41,923 bases of DNA from Chloromonas sp. AAM2 (lineage: Eukaryota > Chlorophyta > Chlorophyceae > Chlamydomonadales > Chlamydomonadaceae), in contig QAXH01000518.1 in NCBI GenBank assembly GCA_004335635.1, positions 1 to 41,923 of the forward strand, given 5' to 3'. The translations under genes and the position numbers were made by a program. This document shows, piece by piece, positions 20,901-31,569 of the stretch. The stretch's first letter is position 1, and the number at the start of each line of letters is the position of its first letter. Below the pieces are notes generated by a model that made no database searches, was not told the DNA's origin, and worked only from the letters and a program-made list of their open reading frames with translations.

Positions 20901-23900
20901 CCGTGTTGATGGCATGTGAGCAAGAGCCGTCGTTGGATATTGAGTTTATTAGGTGAAGTAAAGAAAGTACAGTTCAAACGGTAAAGTCAAGAAACTACAG
21001 GATGGTTTGTAGCCCCAGGATTGAGGGAAGGACCAATGCACTTGGCGCAGGGCTGTGGAGCACGGGCACTGTGTCACAGGGCGTACGGCATCAACCGAGT
21101 GCTGTCGTCCACAAATGTGTTGCGCAGGTCCAGGCGATGCGTGGCCGAGTCATCTTGTTCATTGACGACATACACAACCTGGTGCCTGCTGGCGGAGCGG
21201 CGGTGGGTCAGAAGCAGGGCACAGAGCTGGGGGAAACGGCGTGCTGCTGCTTGCAACGCCTGGCATGCCGATATCTCACTCTGGTTTTATAAGGGCATCG
21301 CTTTCTTGTTGTTCTTATGTTGATGCCTGGTGCAGTGCCTCAGGCAAGCCATCACCCTTGAGGCCGTGAACGCCACCGTTTGTGTAGAAATGACGCCACC
21401 ATAACCCACTGCTGAATGAGAGCTCACATTCCTGGCTTCCTGCGCCTTTCCTGTTGCCTGCCACATCTGGCTTGACCTGCTGAGCACCACCCTTGCCCAT
21501 CCGTGCACCCACTGCTTGCACCCGCCCCTTCACAGGGTGCCACCATGATGGACGGCGGGGCGCTGCTCAAGCCTGCGCTGTCACGCGGGGAGCTCAAGTG
21601 CATCGGTGAGCCTACCTTCGTGACGGAATCAGGGGCCAGCTATGTGAAACATGGCAGGGTTCTGGGTTTGGCTGCACCAATGGCAACATCAACACACTCA
21701 TCGTTTTGTAGTTAGGTCCGTCACGGGCTTGATTATCAGCACATAGCTGAAGCGCTGGCTTCTTCTGCCTAAGGGGCGGTCCAGTTTACTGAGTATGGGG
21801 GTGATGCACTGATAGTCAGTCATGACTTCGGATGTTGATGCAGGTGCCAGCAGTCCTGACAAGTTCAAGAAGACCATTGAAAAGGATCCTGCACTGGAGA
21901 GACGATTCCAACAGGTGGGACACACTGAGACATGGCTCGAGGATTGGTAGAGGCACTGACTGGGTCTTGGGCATGCCAGCAATGTGCCTTTGGGTTCTGC
22001 AGCCAGCGTCCGTTTGACCCTCAGTCTGGCCCAACCCACTGCTGTTCCTGGCTGTGTGTTGCCCAGGTGATGGTTGACCAGCCCAGCGTGGACCAGACCA
22101 TCAGCATCCTTCGGGGTCTGCGTCCGCGCTATGAGAAATACCACGGTGAGGTTATGAAAAAACAAACATGGCACGCACTGATGGTGTTACAGCCCAGCCA
22201 TTGTGCTGTTACATTCCAGAATTCTCTGGAATTTTGCCAAACCTTACTTATGCCCTTGGTTTTGAAGAAACCTCTGTTGTCTGTGGCTTGTTTTCTGTAC
22301 CAAGAAAACTTGTCGGCTGTACCATATGTTTGTCCTCGTCATAAATTTCTTCCAGGCGTTGACATCAGCGAGGGTGCGCTGGTTGCCGCTGCCTCCCTCA
22401 GCGCGCGCTACATCAGCGGCCGGTTCCTGCCGGACAAGGCCATCGACCTCATGGACGAAGCTACAGCGCAGGTGGGGACAGGGGCAGCAGGGTGGGACAC
22501 TGGCCGTCACGTGAGCTGCACATGCCATGGGTCGAGGGGACAAGAAATCGCGGGTGGGGGACATGACAGGGATGGCCCTGCCGGGGCCAAGGGCTTGATC
22601 TGGTGGCACATGTGAACAGCCACATTCGCTCAACAACCGAGGAACTCCGCGTGTGTTCTTTGGAGTCTCTTGTCAGTTGACGTTTACATGTTCTGTTTCT
22701 TGTTTTCTGTGTTTGGCGTTTCTGGTTATTCAAGCGGTTTGAGTGTTTGACCGCCACCTCAGGTCAAGATGGAGACCACCCTCAAGCCCGAGGCGCAGGA
22801 CGTGCTCGAGCGCAAGGTGTCCCAGCTGCAGATGGAGGAGCTGTCGCTCACTCGCAAGGCACAGGGTGCGCACAGGGCATGGTGCTGACGGCTAGAGGGG
22901 CCCTCAGGTGCAAGACTGGCCAGGCCGCTTGTTGGCTGCCACGTGACAGCCCCGTCCGCAACAGAGTGTGGTGTGGCATGTGTGGCCGGTCTTGTGCTGG
23001 GATTCGACACAGGGTTGGGGCAGGCACAATACAGGAGCAAAGGAGGATGTGACCAGGCGTCTCATGCTCCATGGCATGCACGTGTTTGCCTGCAGACGAC
23101 CGCACGGCCGCCGCATGTCTAGCGGACATCCGCGCCGCCAAGGCTGCCGCCAGCGAGGCGCTCAGCGCGCTCAAGGCCGCGCAGCGCGCACAGCGTGATG
23201 CGGAGGAGGGGCCAAGCAGGGAGCAGCAGGAGAAGGTGAGGGGGTGGCAGGGTTTGTCACCCACTTGATGACCCTGTCTTGCAGGCATGGCAGAAGCGGG
23301 ACAAGCAGGCTTGCTTTCCAGTGGCTCACTGTTTACCCTTTGACTTGCTAACAGCGCTGAACAGGAGAGCCAATGACAGAGTGTTCTTTGAAGATACCTT
23401 GCTTGTACATGGCTTGCTTTCTTATGCTTGTCCCAGTTTTGCATGGCTCAAGCAACAACACAGTACAGGTGTGGGGCAAGTGAAACCAGTTCAAGTCATG
23501 GTCTCCTGCACCTGACATCAACACATTCGCATTGTAAACTACACACGCACACGCACACACACAAACATTAAATTAGCACAAGAGCAAGAAAGGGAACAAC
23601 ATGAATTTCTGCTGTGCAGATTGGTGCCCTGGCCAAGCTCTCCATGGAGGTGGACATGCTCCTGGCGCAGGCGGACGATGCTGACGATGAGGGCGACATG
23701 GAGCAGGCCATGTACCTGCGCACACGCGCGGACGCACTCAAGGTAGGCGGCAAGCGGTGATGTATGCATGCATGCATGGCCTGTAAGGCCGGAGGCAAGG
23801 GGCAGGGCAGGAGCGGCAGCACAGGGACAGGGTGAGGCTGTAGAACTCGTGGCCAGGCCAGGGCAGAGGCAAGGGTGGTTTGTGAAGCAAACTCAATTTG

Positions 23901-26900
23901 ACTGGCAAGCGCTGTGCATCTGAAGAACCACATGTTTGCAGCAGAGTTGACCCGCTTCCACGCCTTCAGTGCCTCTAACACTTGTCCGTTTATGCTTAAT
24001 ACTTCAGGCCAAGGTTGCGGAGGCTCGGGAGGCCGCCATCAAGGCGGGTATGCCGGGCACTGCCGCGCCCCCATACATGAACGGCGGAGGCGGCATGCAC
24101 CCTTACGGCAACGGGCTGAGCGAGCTCATGGCGTACGGCCGTGGTCAGAAACGGATAGATGTGATGGAGGGAGACGTGGCCAAGGTACGTGTTGCATGGC
24201 ACATGCTGCACTGAATGCCATGGCCTGCAACCTGTCGGCTGGGCACACCTGAAAACTAGCCCTTGCATGGAGGCTGTGTGTGTCTGAGCATAGATATATG
24301 CAGTGATTATGACTCTTTCAGTGCGCTTGTTCGCGCGCACGACAACCGCAGTTCCTACGTAGATTGCCTGCATGAAGCAACGGTAATGGCCAGCATTCAC
24401 TGGCTCGTGTCGCTCGGTTCCCAGGTGATAAGCCGCTGGACGGGCATCCCTGTGGCCAAGCTGGTGGCCGGGGAGCGGGAGAAGCTCCTGTCCCTCACTG
24501 ACGAGCTGCACAGGTGCGGGACCAACGGGGTGCACGCTGCGCACTGCTGAAGCCGGCGCTTTGTACACATTCACGCTTGGGTTCATGGGTGCTGCGATGG
24601 AGAGTGGGATCTGGGTCAGCTGTTCAGCTCATGACATGCAAGGCTGCAGGTGCACTGTATGTGCTGCCTCCTGTGCTCATCACACGTGTGTGAGTACCTG
24701 CCATGTGCTCATATCAGGCGCATCATCGGTCAGCACGAGGCGGTTGAGGCGGTTGCGGAGGCCATCCAGCGCAGCCGGGCCGACCTGGCCGATCCCAACG
24801 GGCCCATCGCCAGCTTCATGTTCCTGGGGCCAACAGGTACAGGGAGGGGCAGAGAAAGGGCTTCGGATACGGAGCTGATGGGATGGTGGGCGAGGAGGAT
24901 TGTTTATGTTTTGGGTTGGGTCCTTAACAGAGTTGTGCTCGCTGGTGCGCATAACATACAGGGGAAAGCCAGGAACCTTAGGGAGAGAGACGTTGGTATT
25001 TCAGCAAGGGCTACTTGGGCGGTAGATGGTAGTGTAAGTGGGTGCTACTGTTTGCAGACCTGGTTTGACGGTGGTGCTAAGGGTCGGTAATTGTTTGTGA
25101 GCTTTAGTTGGCTTTTGTCGCCAAGGTGTGGGCTGACTGGTGCTGTGTGTGTTGGTCTGCCCCTTCAGGTGTGGGCAAGACTGAGCTTGCCAAGGCGCTG
25201 GCGGCCTACCTGTTCAACTCACAGGACGCACTGGTAGGGCATGCACAGGGAGGGCATCTGCTTCTCAGGGGCCTGTGCCTACTGCGTTGCATGGCACTCA
25301 CACCTTGTGTGTCATGCGTAGGTATTGCTACAGGTGACCATCAGCCCATGAATTGCTTGACCGCTAGTACTGATTGACATGGCATTGAAGTCTTGGCTTG
25401 TCAGTGGGTGCTGACGGGCACTTGAGTGCTGTGTGGCCGGCCGTCACACACAGTGGGCAGGTCTCTTGAGGCGGGGCAGGACGTGTCAACCCGGCAGTTG
25501 CGGCCACTCTGATGGTGGGCAGGGCAGGGACAGGCTCGCCCGGACCGATGTCATGACGTTCACTCTGATGCTGTCTGCCATGACTTCAGGTTCGTCTTGA
25601 CATGAGCGAGTACATGGAGAAGCATGCAGTCAGCCGACTCATCGGAGCGCCCCCCGGTTACGTGGGGTATGACGAGGTGAGAAGGCTATGCCTGAAGCGT
25701 TGACAAGGGCAGGCGCTTACTTGAGTGGGGCCAGGCGCGAGGGCCAGAATGAGCAAGGTGCAATTAGAGGGGGTGCTGGCGATGTCCACATCTGTGCCCG
25801 TGCTTGCCTCGGGCCAGGGTGCTGAAGACTCTGATGCCTTGCCCTGTCTTATCCGCAGGGTGGCATGTTGACGGACGCAGTGCGTCGGCGGCCCTACAGT
25901 GTCGTGCTGTTTGATGAGATTGAGAAGGCGCACGTGGATGTATTCAACGTCCTGCTGCAGGCAAGTGAAGCACATATGCGTCATTTGACGCGTGTGTCGG
26001 CTCATGTCTTTTCCTTTTTGGTAGGGTGGCAAGAGGGCTGCATAAAAGGCAGGCCAATCCGTCAAAGAGCGGACTGGGCATTGCAGTCAAGCGTCACATC
26101 ATCCTTGCATCCTGGGCAGCTAACAGTCCCATGCAACCCGATGCTATGTCTCAAGCTGTTCCCTGTGTGCCTGTGTTGCCACAGATTCTTGACGACGGGC
26201 GCGTGACCGACACCCAGGGCCACACAGTCAGCTTCAAGAACGTGGTCATCATCATGACGTCCAACCTGGGCTCCTCTGAAATCTTTGACCAGTTGGCAGG
26301 CGAGGAGGCAAAGGCGGTCAAGACGGCCGCTGGGGAGTCAGCTGATGCTGGGGACAAGGCCAACACAGCACCGCTCACACACGAGGAGAGGCGGTTGCAG
26401 GTCAAGACCAAGGTCATGGAGCATGTGCGGTGAGTCATGATTTAGAGCGTGCACCATTTGTCTCCCTAAGCACACAGTTGGATGCACTTCCGTGCTTGCT
26501 GTCCTGCATGTTTGCGTTTTGAAGTATGAGGACGAGCATGATATGAACGCCAGGCACGCTTGTGAAGCCTCAAGTTGCGATGAGAGAGCGGCAACATTCA
26601 CTCTCTCCCTGCTGCAACAGTCTGTGTCAGTTTTTCGTCTATCGTTGTCCCGCTTTGTTGCCCAGGTTGCCCAGGTTGGTGCACACTTCAACTTAATGGC
26701 CCGGTGCGGCTTCTTACCTTTCTCGATCCGAATGCATGTCCTCTGCCCCTTGGTTGCCCGCAGCTCGCACTTCCGGCCCGAGTTTGTCAACCGTGTGGAC
26801 GACTTCATCACCTTTGAGCCCCTCATGCCGGAGCAGATCAAGCGCATTGTGGTGTTGCGTGCGCAAGCGCTGGTCACCCGGCTGGCAGAGCGGCGCATGA

Positions 26901-27619
26901 AGCTGCAGCTCGCGGACAGCGCCGTGGAACACCTGGCTTCGGTGGGCTTTGACCCTGTGTTCGGAGCCAGGCCGGTCAAGAGAGCGCTGCAGAGAGAGCT
27001 GCAAACCCTGCTGGCCAAGGTGAGGGGTCCCAGACTTGCTAGAGAGCGGAGCTGCAGAGTAGATTTGTGCGCTGGCTTGGACTTTTGCCCACTATTCATG
27101 TTTTCAAATGCAACTCGTTCCGCCTCGCACAATCTGTATGTTGTGGCTCAAGTCTCAAAAGATTTTACTGACCCAAAGGTTCTTGGCAGGTGCGACGGAT
27201 CCTTTAATGCCTGTATGCTGACGCTGCCATCCCATCCTGTGCAGGCTGTGCTGCGAAATGAGTTTGAAGAGGACGACACAATTGTGGTGGAGGCAGCGGC
27301 CCTTGGCACCGACACAACGAGCGGGAAGCCAGGCGACGGCAACTACAGGAGCGGCCTGGTGCTGCGCAAGGGACCCAAGGTGGCGAGCGGAACGAAAACT
27401 GCAGCAACGGATGGCCAGCAGCCACAGGCAACCGAGGCAGCGGTGGTGCAGGAACCAGCCGTGACGAACGGTCTACAGGCGGATGAAGAAGACATGGACG
27501 CAATTGCTCGATTTGAAAGCGTTCAGCAGGGGGCGATCAAAACGGTACATTCCCTGCGTGCCAATGGTGTGCCGGGAATCATGGACTCTGGAAATGACGG
27601 GGACGAGGACAGTGCATGA
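17952..27619 (+). CDS. ClpB/Hsp100 AAA+ disaggregase with altered first ATPase domain
   Basis: Exons: 17952-17996 (tentative), 18042-18139, 18418-18676, 18981-19093, 19413-19497, 19760-19824, 20123-20221, 20645-20731, 21128-21202, 21536-21605, 21844-21914, 22067-22145, 22356-22471, 22763-22865, 23096-23235, 23620-23742, 24008-24184, 24425-24513, 24718-24836, 25169-25233, 25590-25676, 25859-25960, 26185-26429, 26764-27019, 27245-27619. About 1,050 residues. The N-domain is weak ([32 protein letters not shown]) and broken by a Gly/Ser/Gln insert. NBD1: [50 protein letters not shown]. An M-domain coiled coil follows. NBD2: [87 protein letters not shown]. An acidic ~100-residue tail follows the ClpB end. 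It would thread and rescue aggregated proteins with Hsp70. NBD1 has Asp for the Walker-B Glu and lacks the pore Tyr. Organelle targeting is unproven and the start is unresolved. Confidence 0.95.
25961..25962 (+). other. Non-canonical GC splice donor in ClpB
   Basis: The exon encoding [19 protein letters not shown] must end at 25960 to join in frame with [12 protein letters not shown] at 26185. The intron therefore starts CAG|GCAAGT, an ideal GC-AG donor context. Confidence 0.85.
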
Positions 27620-29362
27620 ACTGCTATTAGTCTGGACTGCGCTGAAGCCAATGACAGCGGGTGGGTGGGTGGTGCTGAGGGCAGCAGTCAGTTGGTCAGT
27701 GCCCGAGCCCCAGTGCAGGGCTGGGAGTGGCAAGGTGGAAAAGCTGACTCTGGGACACGCTAGGCGGACATTCTGCGATGTACTGGGACCAAGGTGTTGT
27801 ACGATGAGACTCCTGACACACCGCCGGTTATCTCAGTTGTTGGCTCAGTCGGAAACATCCACAAACAAAACACACCAGCACACTGTTGTACTGACATCCC
27901 TGACGTGGCGCAGTCATGCCCTGCAGTGTGTACACACCACTTTCCTGATGCTCTGATGATGCGCTTTTAATGGCCTCCGCACTGCACATTCTTTTCTTAC
28001 GCAGAGGGATACATGATGGAGAGTTCAGCATGATTGCAATAGAGACACTGGAGAGTTATGCGTACATATAGGCACAGCAAGTGTGAAGCGGAAGCCTTGC
28101 CAACTGTGGTGCAGCGCCACCACCCTCTAACGCAGGCGCTGCTATGTTCACAGGACAGAAGCCCGCGAACTGGCCTTTCACAACGTACTGCGCAGGCAAC
28201 TAATGGATGTGGGGGCAGGTGGCCCTACCTGCTGCTATTTCATTGCTGTAGAGATATATATATGGCCGGGCCAGTTAGGTTGGTTTACATTTACTTTTCA
28301 TGATCTTAGTATGACCTGATACTAACTTCTGGAAACCGGTGATGAAATCATGTGCTGTCCGAAGCAAGGCCTGTTGGTCTGACACACGGCAACGAAGGCG
28401 TTACAAGCACTGGAAGAGCAGTCGCTCCGGTACGAGAGCGACCGAAGTTTTGAAGCATGTAGAACACATGCTCAGTAGAACACTTTTTGCTTTGGAGTAT
28501 TGCATGCGGTCTTCTTTGCAGGTTCTGGGGCAATCCTTTGCCCACAGCTGCTTCAAAATTGCAGGTTTGGATGTTTTTTTTTGAAATAGGTACATTCCCC
28601 TGCAAAACTTGTTCTCAGTTCAGGCGTCCCTAGTATCAGTCGTTATGAAATAGCTCTTTAATGTGCTTTTGACGAAGGGCAGCGGCTTGTTCCCTCCCTA
28701 ATGTACCTGGCCTTACAATGTAAACGCGAATGAGGTAGCTGACAGGCTTGTTAAGTTAAACCTAATGAACTGCTAATTGATCTGTGCAACGCAACGTCCA
28801 CACCAAGTCCACAGTTGATCTAGCTCGAGCCTTGGGGTCTTTTGTCAGACCACACAACAGTGTCAGGACCGTGTCTACTCCCCAGCTGTCAACTTTGCCA
28901 GCTTGTTGCTTGCCATCACCCAGGAATTGTCCCAGACCTGGCAAACTTTTTTATTGTGCATGTGGAGTCATTGTCACTGCCCTCACGAATACCAGGCAGT
29001 GTGCACAATGACTGCACAGTGCCTGATGAGAACAATCGGGTTGCAAGCACAATGGTGGACAAGAACAGCCGAACAACCGAGGGCATGAAGGTAGAGGATA
29101 TCTAAACACTGCATGATATGCACACTGTCATGGGGCGAGGGAGGCGTTCCAGCTACCTATGACTTCGCTGTCAGTATCAGCAAGGCCACGTGTTTGTGCA
29201 CGCCTGCTATATGTATGCAAACACCAACATGAGTTCCTTACGCCTGCTTTGAGAGACGTGTGGGATCCAACACTGCGTGCATCCTCATGTGATTGCCACT
29301 GCAGACATGCAGGCCTCTGACAGCTTCTAGGGGCTGGTCAGGACGTGCCTTGAACACTGGTC
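27620..29362. other. Intergenic region between convergent ClpB and SAYSvFN genes
   Basis: This holds both 3' untranslated regions and a dispersed-element copy at 28926-28952. TGTAA, the usual green-algal polyadenylation signal, occurs near 28719. No open frame here resembles a gene. Confidence 0.6.
28926..28952 (+). repeat. Dispersed element copy (core ATTGTCCCAGACCTGGCAAAC + T run)
   Basis: One mismatch to the core, followed by six T. It lies in the ClpB-SAYSvFN intergenic region, about 16 kb from the other copies. Confidence 0.85.
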
Positions 29363-30890
29363 CTACATCATCTGCCCTCGTCGCATCTGTTGGTCTATGG
29401 CGTCCGCATCCAGCTGCCCGGGCAGGCGCTGGACACCCGGGTTGAACACACTGTATGCGCTCGCCTCGCCCTGCAGCAGCGTGCACGCATCATCACGTGG
29501 TTGGTTAGCTGGCATTGTCGCCCTTGTCCAAGCCGCCAATTACAAGTATAAAAACCACGCAAGTGCGTTGTGTGTGTGTGGCAGAAGTGGCACAAACTGC
29601 TGTGAAGTGGCATGTGCCAGACACGTTGCAGAGGTCGCTGACGGCATTGTCCTGTCCCTGTCCCTGTGCCACTGCACTCACCGCCTTTTTCCGCCCCAGG
29701 TTGCAGAAGATGGCCACTATCATGGAGCAAAGTATAAATGGCGGCCCCAGGCTGAATCGCGATGACACCAGGCAGCCGCCAATGAATAACTGCACGAACA
29801 TCAGACACGCACAACAGGCTTGTCAGCTACACTCCGCTGGCACTGCAGCAAACATAAGCACCTGCCAGCCTGTCACACCCTTGCACAAGCCAGTTATGTT
29901 CCGCAATCCTGTCACACACCACGAACATGAGTAGTCTGAGGGGTCGTATGAGCACGAGCCACTCCAAGGCTGTGCCTGTGCAGCCCCAGCGTCGAGCGGT
30001 CGCCACCACCGCCACCTCCCACACCGGTGCGCCCTGGGGCAGCTGAGCGCTGGGCTCCTCCTCGTCGTCATCATTGTCTTCCTCCTCCCCGCCCCGCCGC
30101 CCCGCGCCCCGCTGCACGTCCAAGGCAGCGTTCACCTGCAGACCACCAGGGAAGGAAACCATGGCAGGGTGTTGGGCACTGTTGCACTTGAGCGCGTGTC
30201 AGCCTTGTATCTAGCAAGAGATAGAATGGTGCTTCCCACTAAGGCTCCCTATCTAGCCTGATGCAAGATCCTGGCAGAACCTCGATGAGGAGTGTGCGCC
30301 ACATGCACAACATGCCGCTCATGCCCGCAGCCACTGAGTGACTATGAACCCCTTGAGCAAACAGTACAGGCCGGGATCCTACTGCCTGTGCCTGTTGACA
30401 TGGTTCACCAGGCGCGCCGAGGTGGGCTTGCGAGCGGGCACGACCACCATAACATCTGCAGCAGCAATAGTACACAGTTCAGGCATGAGATGGTGAAGCA
30501 CAGCAAATGCCAGCAGGACGAGGGCGCGGGCCCACAATGGTGTTATAACACCAGTGGCAACCAGTGGACCAGCAGCACAAGTGAGGAGGGCGGTGTACCA
30601 ACGGTCTGGGATTGGGAAAAGACCGGGCAGAGGAGCCGACGAACACCCACGAGAGGTTTTCTGGCCTCCAGAGCACGTTGTTTACTTGGCACCGTCTTCC
30701 TTTCCCAAGCCAGTGGCTAGAATAGCGTGTGTGACTTCCTGTGCCCTGGCCCTTGTCCTGCCTCACCTCCCTCCGCCAGCTTGAGCCGGTGGCTCTCTGT
30801 GAGGGGCAGCGGTTGGCCTTTGAGAACAAGCTTGAAGCTGCCTGGAGGCCGGCCCACGGTGTGGGCAACTTCTTCAAGTAAGGCGCCCAC
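29363..30890 (-). CDS. Ubiquitin-like / SAYSvFN-domain membrane protein (5' end unresolved)
   Basis: Five phase-consistent minus-strand exons in coding order: 30767-30890, 30409-30455, 29923-30135, 29682-29789, 29363-29470 (TAG). The first encodes most of a ubiquitin-like fold (VGALLEEVAHTVGRPPGSFK, LVLKGQPLPLTESHRLKLAEG) continued by DVMVVVPARKPTSARL. An acidic linker with a run of Glu/Asp follows, then a hydrophobic hairpin (LIRPLRLLMFLFIGGCLV and PPFILCSMIVAIFCNLG) suited to the membrane. The last exon gives GEASAYSVFNPGVQRLPGQL, the signature of the SAYSvFN domain. In animals the SAYSvFN protein SAYSD1 acts at the ER translocon; plants have ubiquitin-like versions. An ER role here is inference. 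At least one upstream exon, with the start codon and the first ubiquitin-like strands, is missing from this model. Confidence 0.88.
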
Positions 30891-31569
30891 CTGTGCACCC
30901 AATCCAAGGTGTGTTAGGGATTGATCATGATCAGATGCATTCATTCATAAGTGCATGTTGACCGGCCATATAGGTAATTGGCTTGCTTGACCGGCAGGGT
31001 GAGTAAACAGATCACGCGAGGCATGCTCTGCAGGTGTGCGCGTGCCGAGGAAATGCGTGCGCATGGCAAGGACAATGGTTGCTTTGGAGATGAAGGTGGA
31101 GCTGGTGCAAACCATGATGGTGGTATGAGATGCTGCCCGGCGAGGTTAAGTCCCATGGACAGGTCCGTTGCACATGGATTTGCCTCATGGCAGGTGCTTG
31201 TCAGTGTTGGTGCGCATTTGCTCAACTCACCGATATATCCTGATCCACAAGTAGCGGTTCTCGTGGGCCTCCTATCAGCTGTGCATGCACCCGTACGTGC
31301 ATCAGACTGCTTGCCACACAGGACAGCGTCGTTAGGGCTCTTTGGCTCTATTTGACTAACCTATTGACGCGGGGCTTGCATTGTGGTGTAATTCCTTCGG
31401 TATTTGTGATGCAATAGACCACCGACTGCTCTCTGGGCAAGCGCGACAAGTGCCGTTTCTACACCCAACCTTGGACACAAGTCTTGGATGTGGCTCATCC
31501 GAACGTTGCCAGTTTGCGGCGAACGTCTCGCTGCTTGGCAGCAGTGTTCTTCTCGGCAGATTGAGAGAG
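30891..31569. other. Divergent 5' regions (SAYSvFN gene minus, beta-helix gene plus)
   Basis: The first SAYSvFN exon should lie here on the minus strand. An ATG at 31117 (minus) opens a frame reading MVCTSSTFISKATIVLAMR, but it does not splice in phase to the exon at 30890, so I did not annotate it. The beta-helix gene promoter is presumably in the right half. Confidence 0.4.

Noticed and set aside
26338..27132. 264-codon open frame on the minus strand
   Set aside because: It lies antisense to ClpB exons and introns whose plus-strand translation matches conserved NBD2 motifs; the minus-strand product is low-complexity and matches nothing.
5838..28952. Dispersed T-run elements as RNA polymerase III genes
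   Set aside because: No A or B box and no tRNA- or SINE-like body precedes the T runs; only about 30 bp is shared.
31031..31117. Minus-strand ATG frame as first exon of the SAYSvFN gene
   Set aside because: Tempting ubiquitin-like look, but no donor joins it in phase to the exon starting at 30890.
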